In this document: piece after piece, positions 18,070-26,795 of the stretch
How positions within the stretch are numbered: position 1 is the first letter of the stretch
Layout of the letters: each line of letters opens with the position of its first letter
Origin: Brevibacillus thermoruber 423
Lineage (GTDB): Bacteria; Bacillota; Bacilli; Brevibacillales; Brevibacillaceae
Length of the DNA: 64,000 nucleotides
NCBI RefSeq assembly: GCF_000454065.1
Contig: NZ_KE695649.1
Span: 370,624-434,623 of the forward strand
Direction: 5' to 3'
Program-made: the position numbers and the translations under genes
Notes under the pieces: model-generated
Seen by the model: the letters and a program-made list of their open reading frames with translations, nothing else
The model's database searches: none
What the model was told of the DNA's origin: nothing

Positions 18070-18336
18070 ATGGCCATGAAGTACGGAGATCACGTGAAAA
18101 ACCGCTTGAAGCGCGTCGAGGGTCAGGTCAGGGGCGTCCTCGGCATGATCGAAGCGGACAAGGACTGCAAGGAAGTGGTGGGGCAGCTCACCGCCATCCG
18201 CTCCGCCGTGGACAAGGCGATCGCCGTCATCGTCGCGGAAAATCTGGCGGAATGCATCAAACACGAGCTGGCCGAGGGCAGGGAAACGGACCAGATCGTG
18301 GAGGAGGCCGTCCGGCTGCTGGTGAAGAGCAGGTAA
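18070..18336 (+). CDS. CsoR/FrmR-family repressor, CstR-like
   Basis: An 88-residue four-helix DUF156 repressor. Key positions are Cys33 (KDCKE), Asn58 and Cys62 (AENLAEC). Copper-sensing CsoR has His in place of Asn58; a C-N-C set fits persulfide-sensing CstR better. This would predict de-repression by reactive sulfur. No rhodanese or sulfur dioxygenase gene follows, so targets lie elsewhere or it controls only itself. AGAGGAGG precedes ATG 18070. Confidence 0.85.
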   Translation: MAMKYGDHVKNRLKRVEGQVRGVLGMIEADKDCKEVVGQLTAIRSAVDKAIAVIVAENLAECIKHELAEGRETDQIVEEAVRLLVKSR

Positions 18337-18659
18337 GCCCCTTGACGGCAGACAGGAAAGAGAACGGTGAAAAGGCGGGCTTCCCCTCCCCTGAAAGAAA
18401 GGGTTCGGCAGCGGTTGTCGCTTGGCCGAACCCTTCCTTGGGGGTGGGGGACGTCCGTTTTTTGCTTTTTGGGGCAAACGGGGGCCTGCCCCTCCACTTC
18501 GATCACCTGCAATCTGCGGCTTTTGAAATGGAGCGCTTCTTCTTTGCGGCAGGCCAGTTGCAGCATGTTCCGGATGGTCATGCGGTCCTGAAACTCCAGG
18601 CCCACGTCGCAGATGATCCGGACGGAGTCATACGGACCCAACCACTCCCTTCCGCGTAA
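18337..18659. other. Gap between cstR-like gene and abgA-like gene
   Basis: Besides the hairpin at 18399-18435, a minus-strand frame begins at TTG 18641 (after AAGGGAG, 19 bases past the abgA-like stop). Its first 55 residues, GPYDSVRIICDVGLEFQDR and on, look protein-like. It then runs through the hairpin with no stop until 18123, inside the repressor gene. I take it as a degraded small gene at best. Confidence 0.3.
18399..18435. terminator. Bidirectional terminator
   Basis: AAGGGTTCGGC 18399-18409 pairs perfectly with GCCGAACCCTT 18425-18435. It separates the convergent cstR-like and abgA-like transcripts; the T-rich tail is better on the minus strand. Confidence 0.7.
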
Positions 18660-19961
18660 TCACCGATCCCCGGCGCACAGGGCGCAGAGGGCAAGCGTTT
18701 GTACGCCGATGCCCAGCACCCGTTCGTCGATGTCGAACTTTTCGTTGTGGTGGCCGGCCGCCAGCGTCGTGCCGAAAACCAGGTAGGAAGCGAGACCGCC
18801 GCGCTGTTTGACCCGCTCCATCATGTACGTGGCGTCCTCGGAGCCGGACGCGTTCCGGGTGTCGACGATGCTGGTGACGCCGGCCACCTTGGAAGCCTGG
18901 GCGCGGATGTAGGGGAGCAGCTCCGGACTGGGGGAACTGCTGTCCGCTTTTCCGACGATGTCGATCTCCGCCTGTACGCCGTACATCGCGGCGGCGCCGT
19001 GAATCACGTCCATGGCCCTGGACAGGATGTACTCGTTTACTTCGCTCGTGTCGCCGCGCGTCTCCAGTTTGAACGCGGCGTGGTTGGGAATGATGTTTCG
19101 CCCGCTGCCGGCATGCAGCACACCGACGTTGATCCGCGAGTTGCCGCCGCTGTGGCGGGAGATGGCATGGAGATTAAGCACGGCGGAAGCGGCGGCCAAC
19201 AGTGCGTTTTTGCCGTCTTCGGGATGCCCGCCCGCATGGGAGGCGACGCCTCTGTAGGTGACGTCGATCTTGGTCGTGGCGAGGTAGCCGTCAGCGCCGC
19301 AGACCACTTCCCCCAGCGGAACGCCGGTGCCGACGTGGCAGGCGAAGAAGAGATCGACGTCATCGACGACGCCCGCTTCCACCATGGACCTGGCTCCGCG
19401 CACGCCTTCCTCCGCGGGTTGAAAGATCAGCTTCACCCGGCCGCGCAGGTCGTCTTTCATCCGGCTCAGCACATAGGCCAGGCCAAGCCCGATCGCCGTG
19501 TGGGCGTCATGGCCGCAGGCGTGCATCATGTTTGCGTTGACGGAGGCAAACCCTTCCGCCGCGGGCAGGTGGTCGGGATCGGCTGACTCCTGCAGGTCGA
19601 GCGCGTCCATGTCCACGCGAAACGCGACGGTGGGACCGGGACGGCCCGAATCGAGAATCCCGACAACGCCCGTAAATCCCCCGGACAAACGGGGAAGCCA
19701 CTCGGCGACGGCCCCTTGCGACAGCGCCCGCTGTTCCTGCTGCCGCAAAAACGCCTCCGAAGGCACGCCCATGCGCGCTTCCGGCTTGATGACCTCGCGT
19801 CCCGCCTTCACCTCGAATCCCCATTCCTGCAGGGTGCTGGCGACGATGCTGGCGGTGCGAAACTCCACCCACCCCGATTCGGCGTAGCGGTGAAAATCGC
19901 GGCGCCACTTCAGCAGCGTGGGGGACAGTTCTTCCACAATCGAGTGCACACGTTTCTCCAT
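18660..19961 (-). CDS. M20 amidohydrolase, AbgA-like
   Basis: A 433-residue M20D-type metallopeptidase resembling the p-aminobenzoyl-glutamate hydrolase subunit AbgA. Metal-site motifs are seen: RVDMDALD (about 114), MMHACGHDAHTA (about 143-154) and QPAEEGVRGA (about 180). An insertion at residues 57-90 (KPEARMGVPSEAFLRQQEQ), typical of AbgA and absent from hippurate hydrolases, sits before GFTGVVG. No AbgB or AbgT gene is adjacent, so folate-fragment hydrolysis is only a proposal. Confidence 0.8.
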   Translation of the reverse strand: MEKRVHSIVEELSPTLLKWRRDFHRYAESGWVEFRTASIVASTLQEWGFEVKAGREVIKPEARMGVPSEAFLRQQEQRALSQGAVAEWLPRLSGGFTGVVGILDSGRPGPTVAFRVDMDALDLQESADPDHLPAAEGFASVNANMMHACGHDAHTAIGLGLAYVLSRMKDDLRGRVKLIFQPAEEGVRGARSMVEAGVVDDVDLFFACHVGTGVPLGEVVCGADGYLATTKIDVTYRGVASHAGGHPEDGKNALLAAASAVLNLHAISRHSGGNSRINVGVLHAGSGRNIIPNHAAFKLETRGDTSEVNEYILSRAMDVIHGAAAMYGVQAEIDIVGKADSSSPSPELLPYIRAQASKVAGVTSIVDTRNASGSEDATYMMERVKQRGGLASYLVFGTTLAAGHHNEKFDIDERVLGIGVQTLALCALCAGDR

Positions 19962-20087
19962 GATTCTTCTCCTTCAATCCGGGTCATGATCCGTTTCTTT
20001 TGGGAATAATGTAAGAATTATGCCAATAATTATTTGCTGTTCGCTTTTTTTCGGCCAGTTCCTTCTCCATCATCAATCATTTCCAAA

Positions 20088-20116
20088 TTGACACGATATT
20101 CATAATATTCTATAGT
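20088..20116 (+). promoter_or_regulatory. SigA promoter before the second M20 gene
   Basis: TTGACA 20088-20093, spacer of 17, TATAGT 20111-20116. It drives the amidohydrolase at 20250 and lies against the 5' edge of the M20 remnant. Confidence 0.8.
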
Positions 20117-20230
20117 CTTGGGGTAGCGTCCAACAACCACGCGCCGAATGAAAACATCATCCTCGACGACTACGTCCAGGGGATCAAGCACATTGCCGCC
20201 ATACTGGAGGCATTCGCCCACGAGGCGTAA
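20117..20230 (+). pseudogene. C-terminal remnant of an M20 dipeptidase
   Basis: The frame ending TAA 20228-20230 encodes SLGVASNNHAPNENIILDDY and then VQGIKHIAAILEAF, the usual end of M20 dipeptidases (HAPNEN near the last metal ligand, then the final helix). Nothing before 20112 continues it and it has no start, so only about 40 residues survive. It is followed after 19 bases by an intact M20 gene of a different subfamily. Confidence 0.65.
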
Positions 20231-20249
20231 CAAAGGAGGCGTCCACTTC

Positions 20250-21452
20250 ATGGAACAGATTCCCGTCTTGTATCAACGTTCGGACATTCTCGCCAAAGCC
20301 GGCGCGCTGAGAGAGCAGGCGGCTGCCTGGCGGCGCGACTTCCATCGGCATCCGGAGCTGAGCTTCGAGGAAGTGCGCACGTCGGAGATCGTCGCCCGCC
20401 ACCTGCAGCAGTTGGGATTGGAGGTGAGGCGCGGAGTGGGGCGCACCGGCGTGGTGGGCGTGCTCAGGGTCGAACAGCCCGGGCCGGTCATCGGACTGCG
20501 CGCCGACATGGATGCCCTGCCGATCCAGGACCAAAAGGAAGCGGCGTATCGATCGACGGTGCCGGGCAAGATGCACGCCTGCGGACACGATGCCCACACC
20601 AGCATGCTGATGGGGGCGGCCCAGTTTCTTTCCCAGGTGGAGCGGCCGCCGAGAGGTACGGTCGTTTTTGTCTTCCAGCCGGCCGAAGAAGATGGCGGTG
20701 GGGCCAACGTGATGATCGAGGACGGGCTGCTGCGCGACTACGGTATCGAGGCGATGGCCGGGCTGCACGTCTTTCCCGGCGTGCCCGTCGGGGAGGTGAC
20801 GGCGGTGCGCGGGGTGGGCTGTGCCGCTGCCGACACCATCCGCATCACGATCATCGGCCGGGGCGGACACGCCGCCCATCCCCATCTGGCCGTCGACTCG
20901 GTGGCAGTCGCGGCGGAGGTGATCTCCGCCCTGCAGCAGATCGCCAGCCGGCAGGTGGACCCGCTCGATCCGATCGTCATCACCATCGGCAAAATCCAGG
21001 GGGGCACTGCCAGCAACGTGATTGCGCCCCAGGTGGAACTCCTGGGGACGGTGCGCACCCTGAATCCCGCTTTGCGGGAACAGATGCCGGCGCGAATCGA
21101 ACAGGTGGTGAGCGGCGTGACCTCGGCGATGGGAGCTGCGTACGCGTTTGACTACGAGTTCGGCTATCCCTCCATCATCAACGACGACAGGATGGTGGAT
21201 CTGGTGCTGGAGACGGCGGAGCAGGTACTCGGTCCGGGCCGGTGCCGACTGGTGAAACCGTCGATGGGCGGAGAGGACTTTTCGTATTACACGCATCACG
21301 TGCCCGGTGTCTTTTTCCGCCTCGGCGTGGGCAATCCGGAGAAACTGACGCCGTATCCGCTGCACCACCCGCTGTTTGACATTGACGAGGACGCGCTGCC
21401 GGTCGGCATTGCCATGCTGTCGGCGCTGGCGCTGAACTACCTGGGGCGCTGA
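20250..21452 (+). CDS. M20 amidohydrolase (N-acyl amino acid hydrolase type)
   Basis: 400 residues of the hippurate/IAA-amino acid hydrolase subfamily (M20D). Seen are RRDFHRHPELSFEE near 30, LRADMDALPIQD near 83, MHACGHDAHTSML near 108 and QPAEEDGGGA near 146, plus the C-terminal GGEDFSYY. It would cleave N-acyl groups from amino acids in the cytoplasm. ATG 20250 has AAAGGAGG upstream and a good promoter at 20088. Its substrate is not evident from neighbours. Confidence 0.88.
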   Translation: MEQIPVLYQRSDILAKAGALREQAAAWRRDFHRHPELSFEEVRTSEIVARHLQQLGLEVRRGVGRTGVVGVLRVEQPGPVIGLRADMDALPIQDQKEAAYRSTVPGKMHACGHDAHTSMLMGAAQFLSQVERPPRGTVVFVFQPAEEDGGGANVMIEDGLLRDYGIEAMAGLHVFPGVPVGEVTAVRGVGCAAADTIRITIIGRGGHAAHPHLAVDSVAVAAEVISALQQIASRQVDPLDPIVITIGKIQGGTASNVIAPQVELLGTVRTLNPALREQMPARIEQVVSGVTSAMGAAYAFDYEFGYPSIINDDRMVDLVLETAEQVLGPGRCRLVKPSMGGEDFSYYTHHVPGVFFRLGVGNPEKLTPYPLHHPLFDIDEDALPVGIAMLSALALNYLGR

Positions 21453-21590
21453 CCGGGTGCCAATGATCGGCTGCCCGGCTGTGACCCGCTGCACAATAAG
21501 GTGCGTGCCACATGACCGGCTTTGACATCCACGACCACCACAACACCTCTGCGGAAGCCGTACGATGAAAGCAGGAGCGAATAGCGAAAA

Positions 21591-21625
21591 AACAGCGTCC
21601 TTTCGCCGGAAGGGACGCTGTTTTT
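21591..21625. terminator. Bidirectional terminator
   Basis: AACAGCGTCC 21591-21600 and GGACGCTGTT 21613-21622 with T runs on both sides. It separates the convergent M20 and 89-residue genes. Confidence 0.85.
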
Positions 21626-21893
21626 ACCGGATGAGCGCCAGGATGGAAGACAGCTCCGCCTGCAGCTTTTCAATCTCCGTGCGGTTCAACAGGAGTGGCA
21701 GCATGCCTGTGGAGATGATCAGCGAATTCTGGCCGCTGTTGATCACCCTTGTCAGCAGCTCGTACACGTCTTCCACCTGCCGGGTGTCCCATACGGAATG
21801 CGTTGGGATGCTTTTTATTTCGGTGACGGTAAACTCGTGAGCGTCCGGGTCCGCTTCGCCCGAAATCATGGAACCGGCGATGAACTGGTTCAT
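21624..21893 (-). CDS. Small cytosolic protein, unrecognised
   Basis: 89 residues starting MNQFIAGSMISGEADPDAHE after AGGAGG at nine bases. There is no signal or membrane segment. A beta-like front half (HEFTVTEIKSIPTHSVWDT) is followed by a helical back half ending LQAELSSILALIR. It is a single gene on the minus strand between terminators. I do not recognise the family. Confidence 0.65.
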   Translation of the reverse strand: MNQFIAGSMISGEADPDAHEFTVTEIKSIPTHSVWDTRQVEDVYELLTRVINSGQNSLIISTGMLPLLLNRTEIEKLQAELSSILALIR

Positions 21894-22139
21894 TGGATGG
21901 ATTCCTCCTGTCATGGTCAACCTTGCCATACCCGTTAGGCTTTCCAGTCTGCCCCGTTTTTATCGGATTGGCCTCCTGCCGTGATCACTCTCCGGCAGCT
22001 TGCGGGCCCTTTTCTGTTGCACGGATACCCGCACCGGGCGCTGCGGTTTTGAATCAACGGCGTGCAGGATTTTGGATGGCGGCAGGAGAAGTTCCCTCTG
22101 TGTGAAACAAGCAGCCATCAGTGGAAGGGAGCGGAAACG

Positions 22140-23039
22140 ATGACAGTGCAGAAGGAAGACGTGGTGATCGGGTTTGTCGGCACCGGCGTCATGGGGAAAA
22201 GCATGGCGTCCCATTTGATGAAGGCGGGTTACCGCGTGCTCGTGTACAACCGGACCAAAGCAAAGGCGGAGGAGTTGATCGCGCAGGGGGCGACGTGGAT
22301 GGACCGGGTGTCCGATCTGGCTGCGGCGGCGCGGGTGATCATCACCATGGTCGGCTATCCGAAAGACGTGGAAGAGATCTATCTGGGGACGGACGGCATC
22401 GTTCACCATGCCAAGCCCGGCGCCTACCTGATTGACATGACCACGTCCAAGCCGTCCCTCGCCCGGACGATTTACGAAGAGGCGAAAAAGCGCTCGCTCT
22501 TTGCCTTGGACGCGCCGGTCTCCGGCGGTGACGTGGGGGCGCGGGAAGCGCGTCTGACCATCATGGTGGGCGGCGACGAGGACGCCTACGCAGCAGTGGA
22601 GCCGATCTTGCGGGTGATGGGCACCAACGTGATCCGGCAGGGCGGACCCGGCGCCGGCCAGCACACCAAAATGTGCAACCAGATCGCCATCGCCACCAAC
22701 ATGATCGGCGTCTGCGAAGCGATCGCGTACGCGAAAAAAGCGGGACTGGACCCGTCCCGCGTGCTGCAGAGCATCGAGGCGGGAGCGGCGGGAAGCTGGT
22801 CGCTCAGCAACCTGGCGCCGCGGATGATCGCCGGCAATTTCGCCCCCGGCTTTTACGTGAAGCACTTCATCAAAGACATGACCATCGCGCTGGAAGCGGC
22901 CAAGGAGATGGGGCTGATGACCCCCGGTTTGGAGCTTTCCAAATCGCTGTACGAGGAACTGGCCGCGCAGGGCGAGGAGAACAGCGGCACCCAGGCGCTG
23001 ATCAAATGGTTTGACAAGGAGTTCGCGGCGTCCGTGTGA
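22140..23039 (+). CDS. NAD(P)-dependent beta-hydroxyacid dehydrogenase
   Basis: 299 residues of the 3-hydroxyisobutyrate/tartronate semialdehyde reductase family (GarR/MmsB type). The nucleotide-binding loop GFVGTGVMGKSMASHL is near residues 11-26. The substrate-contact signature DAPVSGGDVGA is near 125-135, and the catalytic Lys near 175 lies in GAGQHTKMCNQ. AAGGGAG precedes ATG 22140. It is monocistronic with a terminator at 23138. Substrate unknown. Confidence 0.9.
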   Translation: MTVQKEDVVIGFVGTGVMGKSMASHLMKAGYRVLVYNRTKAKAEELIAQGATWMDRVSDLAAAARVIITMVGYPKDVEEIYLGTDGIVHHAKPGAYLIDMTTSKPSLARTIYEEAKKRSLFALDAPVSGGDVGAREARLTIMVGGDEDAYAAVEPILRVMGTNVIRQGGPGAGQHTKMCNQIAIATNMIGVCEAIAYAKKAGLDPSRVLQSIEAGAAGSWSLSNLAPRMIAGNFAPGFYVKHFIKDMTIALEAAKEMGLMTPGLELSKSLYEELAAQGEENSGTQALIKWFDKEFAASV

Positions 23040-23137
23040 CAAAGCGAGGGCCGACGCGGTGTATCGGCACATGGAAGCAGGACCGGCCCACCCCGGGAGC
23101 AGTCCCCGGCAGGCACGGTCGCGTTTCGACAAACAAA

Positions 23138-23172
23138 ATGCCAGACGATCGGCTCGTCTGGCATCTTTTTTT
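23138..23172 (+). terminator. Intrinsic terminator
   Basis: ATGCCAGACGA 23138-23148 pairs with TCGTCTGGCAT 23154-23164, then C and seven T. It closes the dehydrogenase transcript. Confidence 0.9.
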
Positions 23173-23232
23173 GGCGGGACGAGGTGTGCCGGTGGCGTCG
23201 TGAATGCGCCCCGGCTTCGCCTGTCCGCTCCG

Positions 23233-23730
23233 TTAGCGGTTGTCCACCTTTTCCGGATACATGTCGTGGTTCATCAGGCGGTACTCCGCCATCTTCTCGT
23301 ACTTGGTGCCCGGTCTGCCGTAGTTGCAGTACGGATCGATGGAGATTCCGCCGCGCGGGGTGAACTTGCCCCACACCTCGATGTATTTCGGGTCCATCAG
23401 CTTGATCAGGTCGTTCATGATGATGTTGACGCAGTCCTCGTGGAAGTCGCCGTGGTTGCGGAAGCTGAACAGGTACAGCTTCAGCGACTTGCTCTCCACC
23501 ATTTTCTTGTCCGGGATGTAGCTGATGTAGATGGTGGCAAAGTCGGGCTGTCCGGTAATCGGACACAGGCTGGTGAACTCCGGACAGTTGAATTTGACAA
23601 AGTAGTCGCGGTACGGATGCTTGTTGTCAAACGTCTCCAGCACACCGGGATCGTAGGTGTAGCTGTATTTCGTCTGCTGGTTGCCCAGCAGCGTGAGCGA
23701 AGAAAGATCTCGTTCCTGACGGTTATCCAT
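23233..23730 (-). CDS. queF: preQ0 nitrile reductase
   Basis: A 165-residue NADPH-dependent 7-cyano-7-deazaguanine reductase, the single-domain (YkvM) type common in Bacillales. It reduces preQ0 to preQ1. The nucleophile Cys56 lies in [15 protein letters not shown] with Asp63, and the NADPH/preQ0 segment [12 protein letters not shown] follows. It is last in the queC-D-E-F order, separated by about 40 bases from queE; likely the same transcript. Confidence 0.95.
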   Translation of the reverse strand: MDNRQERDLSSLTLLGNQQTKYSYTYDPGVLETFDNKHPYRDYFVKFNCPEFTSLCPITGQPDFATIYISYIPDKKMVESKSLKLYLFSFRNHGDFHEDCVNIIMNDLIKLMDPKYIEVWGKFTPRGGISIDPYCNYGRPGTKYEKMAEYRLMNHDMYPEKVDNR

Positions 23731-23771
23731 GCAACATTCCCCCGTTTCTTATGCAAAAACGTGCCAATCAG

Positions 23772-24500
23772 TCAGACGCCCCGCTTGTTGCCCCACACCA
23801 GCGCGTGAAGCTGGGGCAGCACTTTGACGTCGTTCATGTCGTCTGCGGCCATCGTCCGCTCGATCAGCCATTCGTAGGCCGCCAGCAGGCGGTCCCGCAG
23901 ACCGGCGAGATCGGCCTGCGCCACGTCGTCGTTCCCCGCCTGCAGAAAAAAGGGAACGCGCGGGTACCGCTGATGCACCTGGCGGGCGTAGTCAAAATCG
24001 GCTTCGTCAAACACGACGACCTTCAGACTGGTGCGCACATCGCCGGTTCGGCCGGACAGCGCGTGCACCATCGCATCCAGCGCGGCGAAGTCGGTGGTCA
24101 TCCCGGAACTGGGCGGTTTGGGCGAAATCGTCACGTCGTCGACCAGCAGCAGCCAATCCTGCCACCGGCTGCCCTGCGTCTCGACGGCCGTCCGGATGTT
24201 TTGCTCCCGCAGCAGCCGGACGAGCTGCCCGACGTTGGCGATCAGCGCCGGATTGCCGCCCGAGATGGTGACGTGGGCAAAGCGGTCCTGCCCGATCCGG
24301 CGCAGCTCCTGCCAGATTTCCTCCGGCGTCATCTGCCGGATTTCGCCTGCGGCCGAGCCGTCCCAGGTAAAGGCGGAGTCGCACCAGCGGCAGCGGTAGT
24401 CGCAGCCGGCGGTGCGCACAAACATCGTTTTCTGGCCGATCACCATGCCTTCTCCCTGAATGGTGGGGCCGAAAATTTCCAGCACCGGAATGGTGTTCAC
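23772..24500 (-). CDS. queE: 7-carboxy-7-deazaguanine synthase
   Basis: A 242-residue radical SAM enzyme turning CPH4 into 7-carboxy-7-deazaguanine. The cluster cysteines are C33, C37 and C40 in GCDYRCRWCD. The N-terminal EIFGPTIQGEG is the QueE hallmark. GTG start at 24500 overlaps the queD stop (GTGA), so the longer frame is rejected. The C-terminal extension past residue 215 is longer than in many Bacillus QueE. Confidence 0.93.
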   Translation of the reverse strand: MNTIPVLEIFGPTIQGEGMVIGQKTMFVRTAGCDYRCRWCDSAFTWDGSAAGEIRQMTPEEIWQELRRIGQDRFAHVTISGGNPALIANVGQLVRLLREQNIRTAVETQGSRWQDWLLLVDDVTISPKPPSSGMTTDFAALDAMVHALSGRTGDVRTSLKVVVFDEADFDYARQVHQRYPRVPFFLQAGNDDVAQADLAGLRDRLLAAYEWLIERTMAADDMNDVKVLPQLHALVWGNKRGV

Positions 24501-24985
24501 TCGTACATCCACTCCCGTCTCGCCTCGGCGTAGCTGGTCGGCGTCTCGTACAGGCGGACAAACTCCACGCGGGCGCCGTCGTACCGGTCGCGGTACGCTT
24601 CCGAGCAAAGCTGCGCCTCCATCTGCTCGAACAGCCAGACCACCATGTTTTCCGCCGTGGTGTTCATCGGGGGAAGCATCTCGTTCAGGTAGCGGTGGTC
24701 CAGGTACACCTCGATGTGCCGCTTCCAGATCTCCTTGATGTCGCCGAAATCGATGACGATGCCGATCTCATTCGGATAGCCGCTGATGCCGAAGACCACC
24801 TTGTAGGTGTGGCCGTGCAGGTTTTTGCACTTTCCTTCGTAGGCGTGCAGGTGGTGAGCGGCGTCAAAGGTGAACTCCTTGCTGACCAGCACCCGCTTGC
24901 GGTGGTAGCGAAGCTGTTCTTTCTGAATCTCTTTGCCCAACGTTTGCAGGCGGTCGACAATGCGGAAGTCAAAAAAACCGCTCAT
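24497..24985 (-). CDS. queD: 6-carboxytetrahydropterin synthase
   Basis: 162 residues of the 6-pyruvoyltetrahydropterin synthase fold. Zinc ligands are visible in FTFDAAHHL (H44) and NLHGHTY (H57 and H59), with Cys53 (GKCKN) as the catalytic thiol. It has about 30 extra N-terminal residues (DRLQTLGKEIQKEQLRYHRK) relative to compact QueD. Start ATG 24985 overlaps the queC stop TGA, so translation is coupled. Confidence 0.93.
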   Translation of the reverse strand: MSGFFDFRIVDRLQTLGKEIQKEQLRYHRKRVLVSKEFTFDAAHHLHAYEGKCKNLHGHTYKVVFGISGYPNEIGIVIDFGDIKEIWKRHIEVYLDHRYLNEMLPPMNTTAENMVVWLFEQMEAQLCSEAYRDRYDGARVEFVRLYETPTSYAEARREWMYE

Positions 24986-25647
24986 CAGGCCTTCACCTCC
25001 CCGCGTTCCCGCAGGTAGGCCTCCAGGCCGGCTTTCCGCAAGGTGCAGGCGGGGCATTCGCCGCAGCCGTCTCCTTTGATGCCGTTGTAGCAGGTGAGCG
25101 TTTTTTCGCGGATAAAGTCAAACGCGCCCAATTCGTCGGCCAGTTTCCAGGTCTCCGCCTTATTCAGCCACATGAGCGGCGTGTGGATGACGAAGGGATA
25201 ATCCATCGCCAGGTTGAGCGTGACGTTCAGCGACTTGATAAACGCGTCGCGGCAGTCGGGATACCCGCTGAAGTCCGTTTCGCACACGCCGGTGACCAGG
25301 TGGCGGGCTCCCCGCTGTTTCGCGAAGACGGCGGCAAACGACAAGAACAGCAGATTGCGGCCGTCCACGAATGTAGAGGGAAGCTGGCCGTCTTCCTGGG
25401 CGATCGGAATGTCGGTTCGGGTCAGCGCGTTGGGTGCCAGTTGATTAAGCAAGCTCATGTCCAATACCGTGTGTTCCACACCCAATTCCTCGGCGATTTG
25501 CCGGGCGCAATCGATCTCCAGGTTGTGCCGTTGCTGATAGTCAAACGTAATCGCGGCCACGTCGCCAAACTGCTTGCGCGCCCAGAACAGGCAGGTCGTG
25601 CTGTCCTGGCCGCCGCTGAAGACGACGACGGCTTTTTCCTGTTTCAT
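24985..25647 (-). CDS. queC: 7-cyano-7-deazaguanine (preQ0) synthase
   Basis: A 220-residue PP-loop ATP-dependent ligase. The ATP loop is [12 protein letters not shown] at residues 9-20. Zinc cysteines are C186, C195, C198 and C201 in the C-terminal [10 protein letters not shown] region. ATG 25647 has AAAGGAG nine bases upstream; an earlier in-frame GTG at 25743 falls inside the riboswitch and is rejected. First gene after the preQ1 riboswitch. Confidence 0.95.
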   Translation of the reverse strand: MKQEKAVVVFSGGQDSTTCLFWARKQFGDVAAITFDYQQRHNLEIDCARQIAEELGVEHTVLDMSLLNQLAPNALTRTDIPIAQEDGQLPSTFVDGRNLLFLSFAAVFAKQRGARHLVTGVCETDFSGYPDCRDAFIKSLNVTLNLAMDYPFVIHTPLMWLNKAETWKLADELGAFDFIREKTLTCYNGIKGDGCGECPACTLRKAGLEAYLRERGEVKA

Positions 25648-25707
25648 GCTCTCCATCTCCTTTACGTTGTGGTGGAAGAAAGAGAGTTCTTGAACTGAAT
25701 CCTGCAA

Positions 25708-25740
25708 AAAAAACAAAACAATACCAAGGGTACTGTTTTT
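25708..25740 (-). terminator. Riboswitch terminator
   Basis: On the minus strand AACAGTACC pairs with GGTATTGTT (loop CTT), then a T-rich run of ten. It starts just after the preQ1 aptamer, so ligand binding should act by premature termination. Confidence 0.8.
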
Positions 25741-25742
25741 CA

Positions 25743-25779
25743 CCTTAGTTTTTTATAGAGGGAGTTCGCGAACCTCTCC
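25743..25779 (-). promoter_or_regulatory. preQ1-I riboswitch
   Basis: The minus strand reads GAGAGGTTCGCGAACTCCCT followed by CTATAAAAAACTAAGG. This matches the class I preQ1 aptamer: AGAGGUUC stem start, a short loop with C-rich element, then the A-rich tail AUAAAAAACUAA that forms the H-type pseudoknot. It senses the pathway product preQ1 and governs queC-D-E-F. Confidence 0.93.
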
Positions 25780-25953
25780 CATGCGTACGCATGGATTTTC
25801 CAGTATGCAGTTGTCAGGCGGTATGGGCATGGCTATTCTGATTATACACTATTTTTGCCGCCAGCGCGGACTGCCGTTATTTGGTGGCCCACATCAGTCC
25901 GACAAGCTGCGGCCGGTTTACCATGGAGAACACGAGAGAACGGAGGAAGCGCG

Positions 25954-26664
25954 ATGGTGTTGGAAATTATTGCGACAACGGTGGAGGACGCCAAACGGGC
26001 GGAGCGGGGAGGAGCGGATCGGATCGAGCTGATCAGCGGCATCCTGGAAGGGGGCGTGACGCCCAGTTGGGGTCTGATCGACGCGGTGGTCAAGGCCGTC
26101 TCCATTCCGGTCAACGTCATGGTGAGACCGCACAGCCAGTCGTTTTGCTACACGGCCGACGATCTGCGGGTGATGCGCGAAGACATCCGCGTCATCCGCG
26201 AGAGCGGCGCGGCGGGCATCGTCCTCGGCATCCTGACGCCGCAGGGAAGGGTGGATACGGCAGCGCTGGAGGAGCTGCTGGCCGAAGCGGAAGGGCTGGA
26301 CGTCACGTTCCACCGCGCCTTTGACGAGGCGGCCGACCAACTGGGAGCGGCCCGCGTGCTGCTTCACTATCCGCAGGTGCGGCGGATTCTCACATCCGGG
26401 GGGCAGCAAAGCGCGCTGGACGGGGCGGAGCGGATCGCCGAACTGGTGCGGATGACCGCGGGAACGCATCTGTCCATCATGGCGGGCAGCGGCCTGACGC
26501 TGACGACGATGGCCGATGTGATCCGCTCCACCGGCGTGGCCGAAGTCCATTTCGGCACCGGCGTGCGCGAAGACGGCCAGGCGCTGAAGCCTGTGGACGA
26601 GGCGAAGGTGGCGGCGGTGAAAGCGGCGCTGAAAACGCTGGTGATGGAACGGCCCGGCCATTGA
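25954..26664 (+). CDS. cutC: CutC-family protein
   Basis: A 236-residue TIM-barrel protein, full length. Family marks are EIIATTVEDAKRAERGGADRIEL at the N-terminus, VMVRPHSQSFCYT near 55-67, FHRAFDEAAD near 118 and ILTSGGQQSA near 146. CutC was named for copper tolerance, but its true reaction is unsettled. CGGAGGAAG precedes ATG 25954. The gene stands alone and no metal genes are adjacent. Confidence 0.93.
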   Translation: MVLEIIATTVEDAKRAERGGADRIELISGILEGGVTPSWGLIDAVVKAVSIPVNVMVRPHSQSFCYTADDLRVMREDIRVIRESGAAGIVLGILTPQGRVDTAALEELLAEAEGLDVTFHRAFDEAADQLGAARVLLHYPQVRRILTSGGQQSALDGAERIAELVRMTAGTHLSIMAGSGLTLTTMADVIRSTGVAEVHFGTGVREDGQALKPVDEAKVAAVKAALKTLVMERPGH

Positions 26665-26795
26665 GCCGGGAGCGAATGACGACAGCAGCGGCAGAAGCGT
26701 AATGATTGATCACGAAAAGAAAGCGGTGCGACTCCATCAGCCGGAGTTGCCCGCAGGCAAAACGTTTATGGCAGCCAAGGAGCTGATGAGGATAT

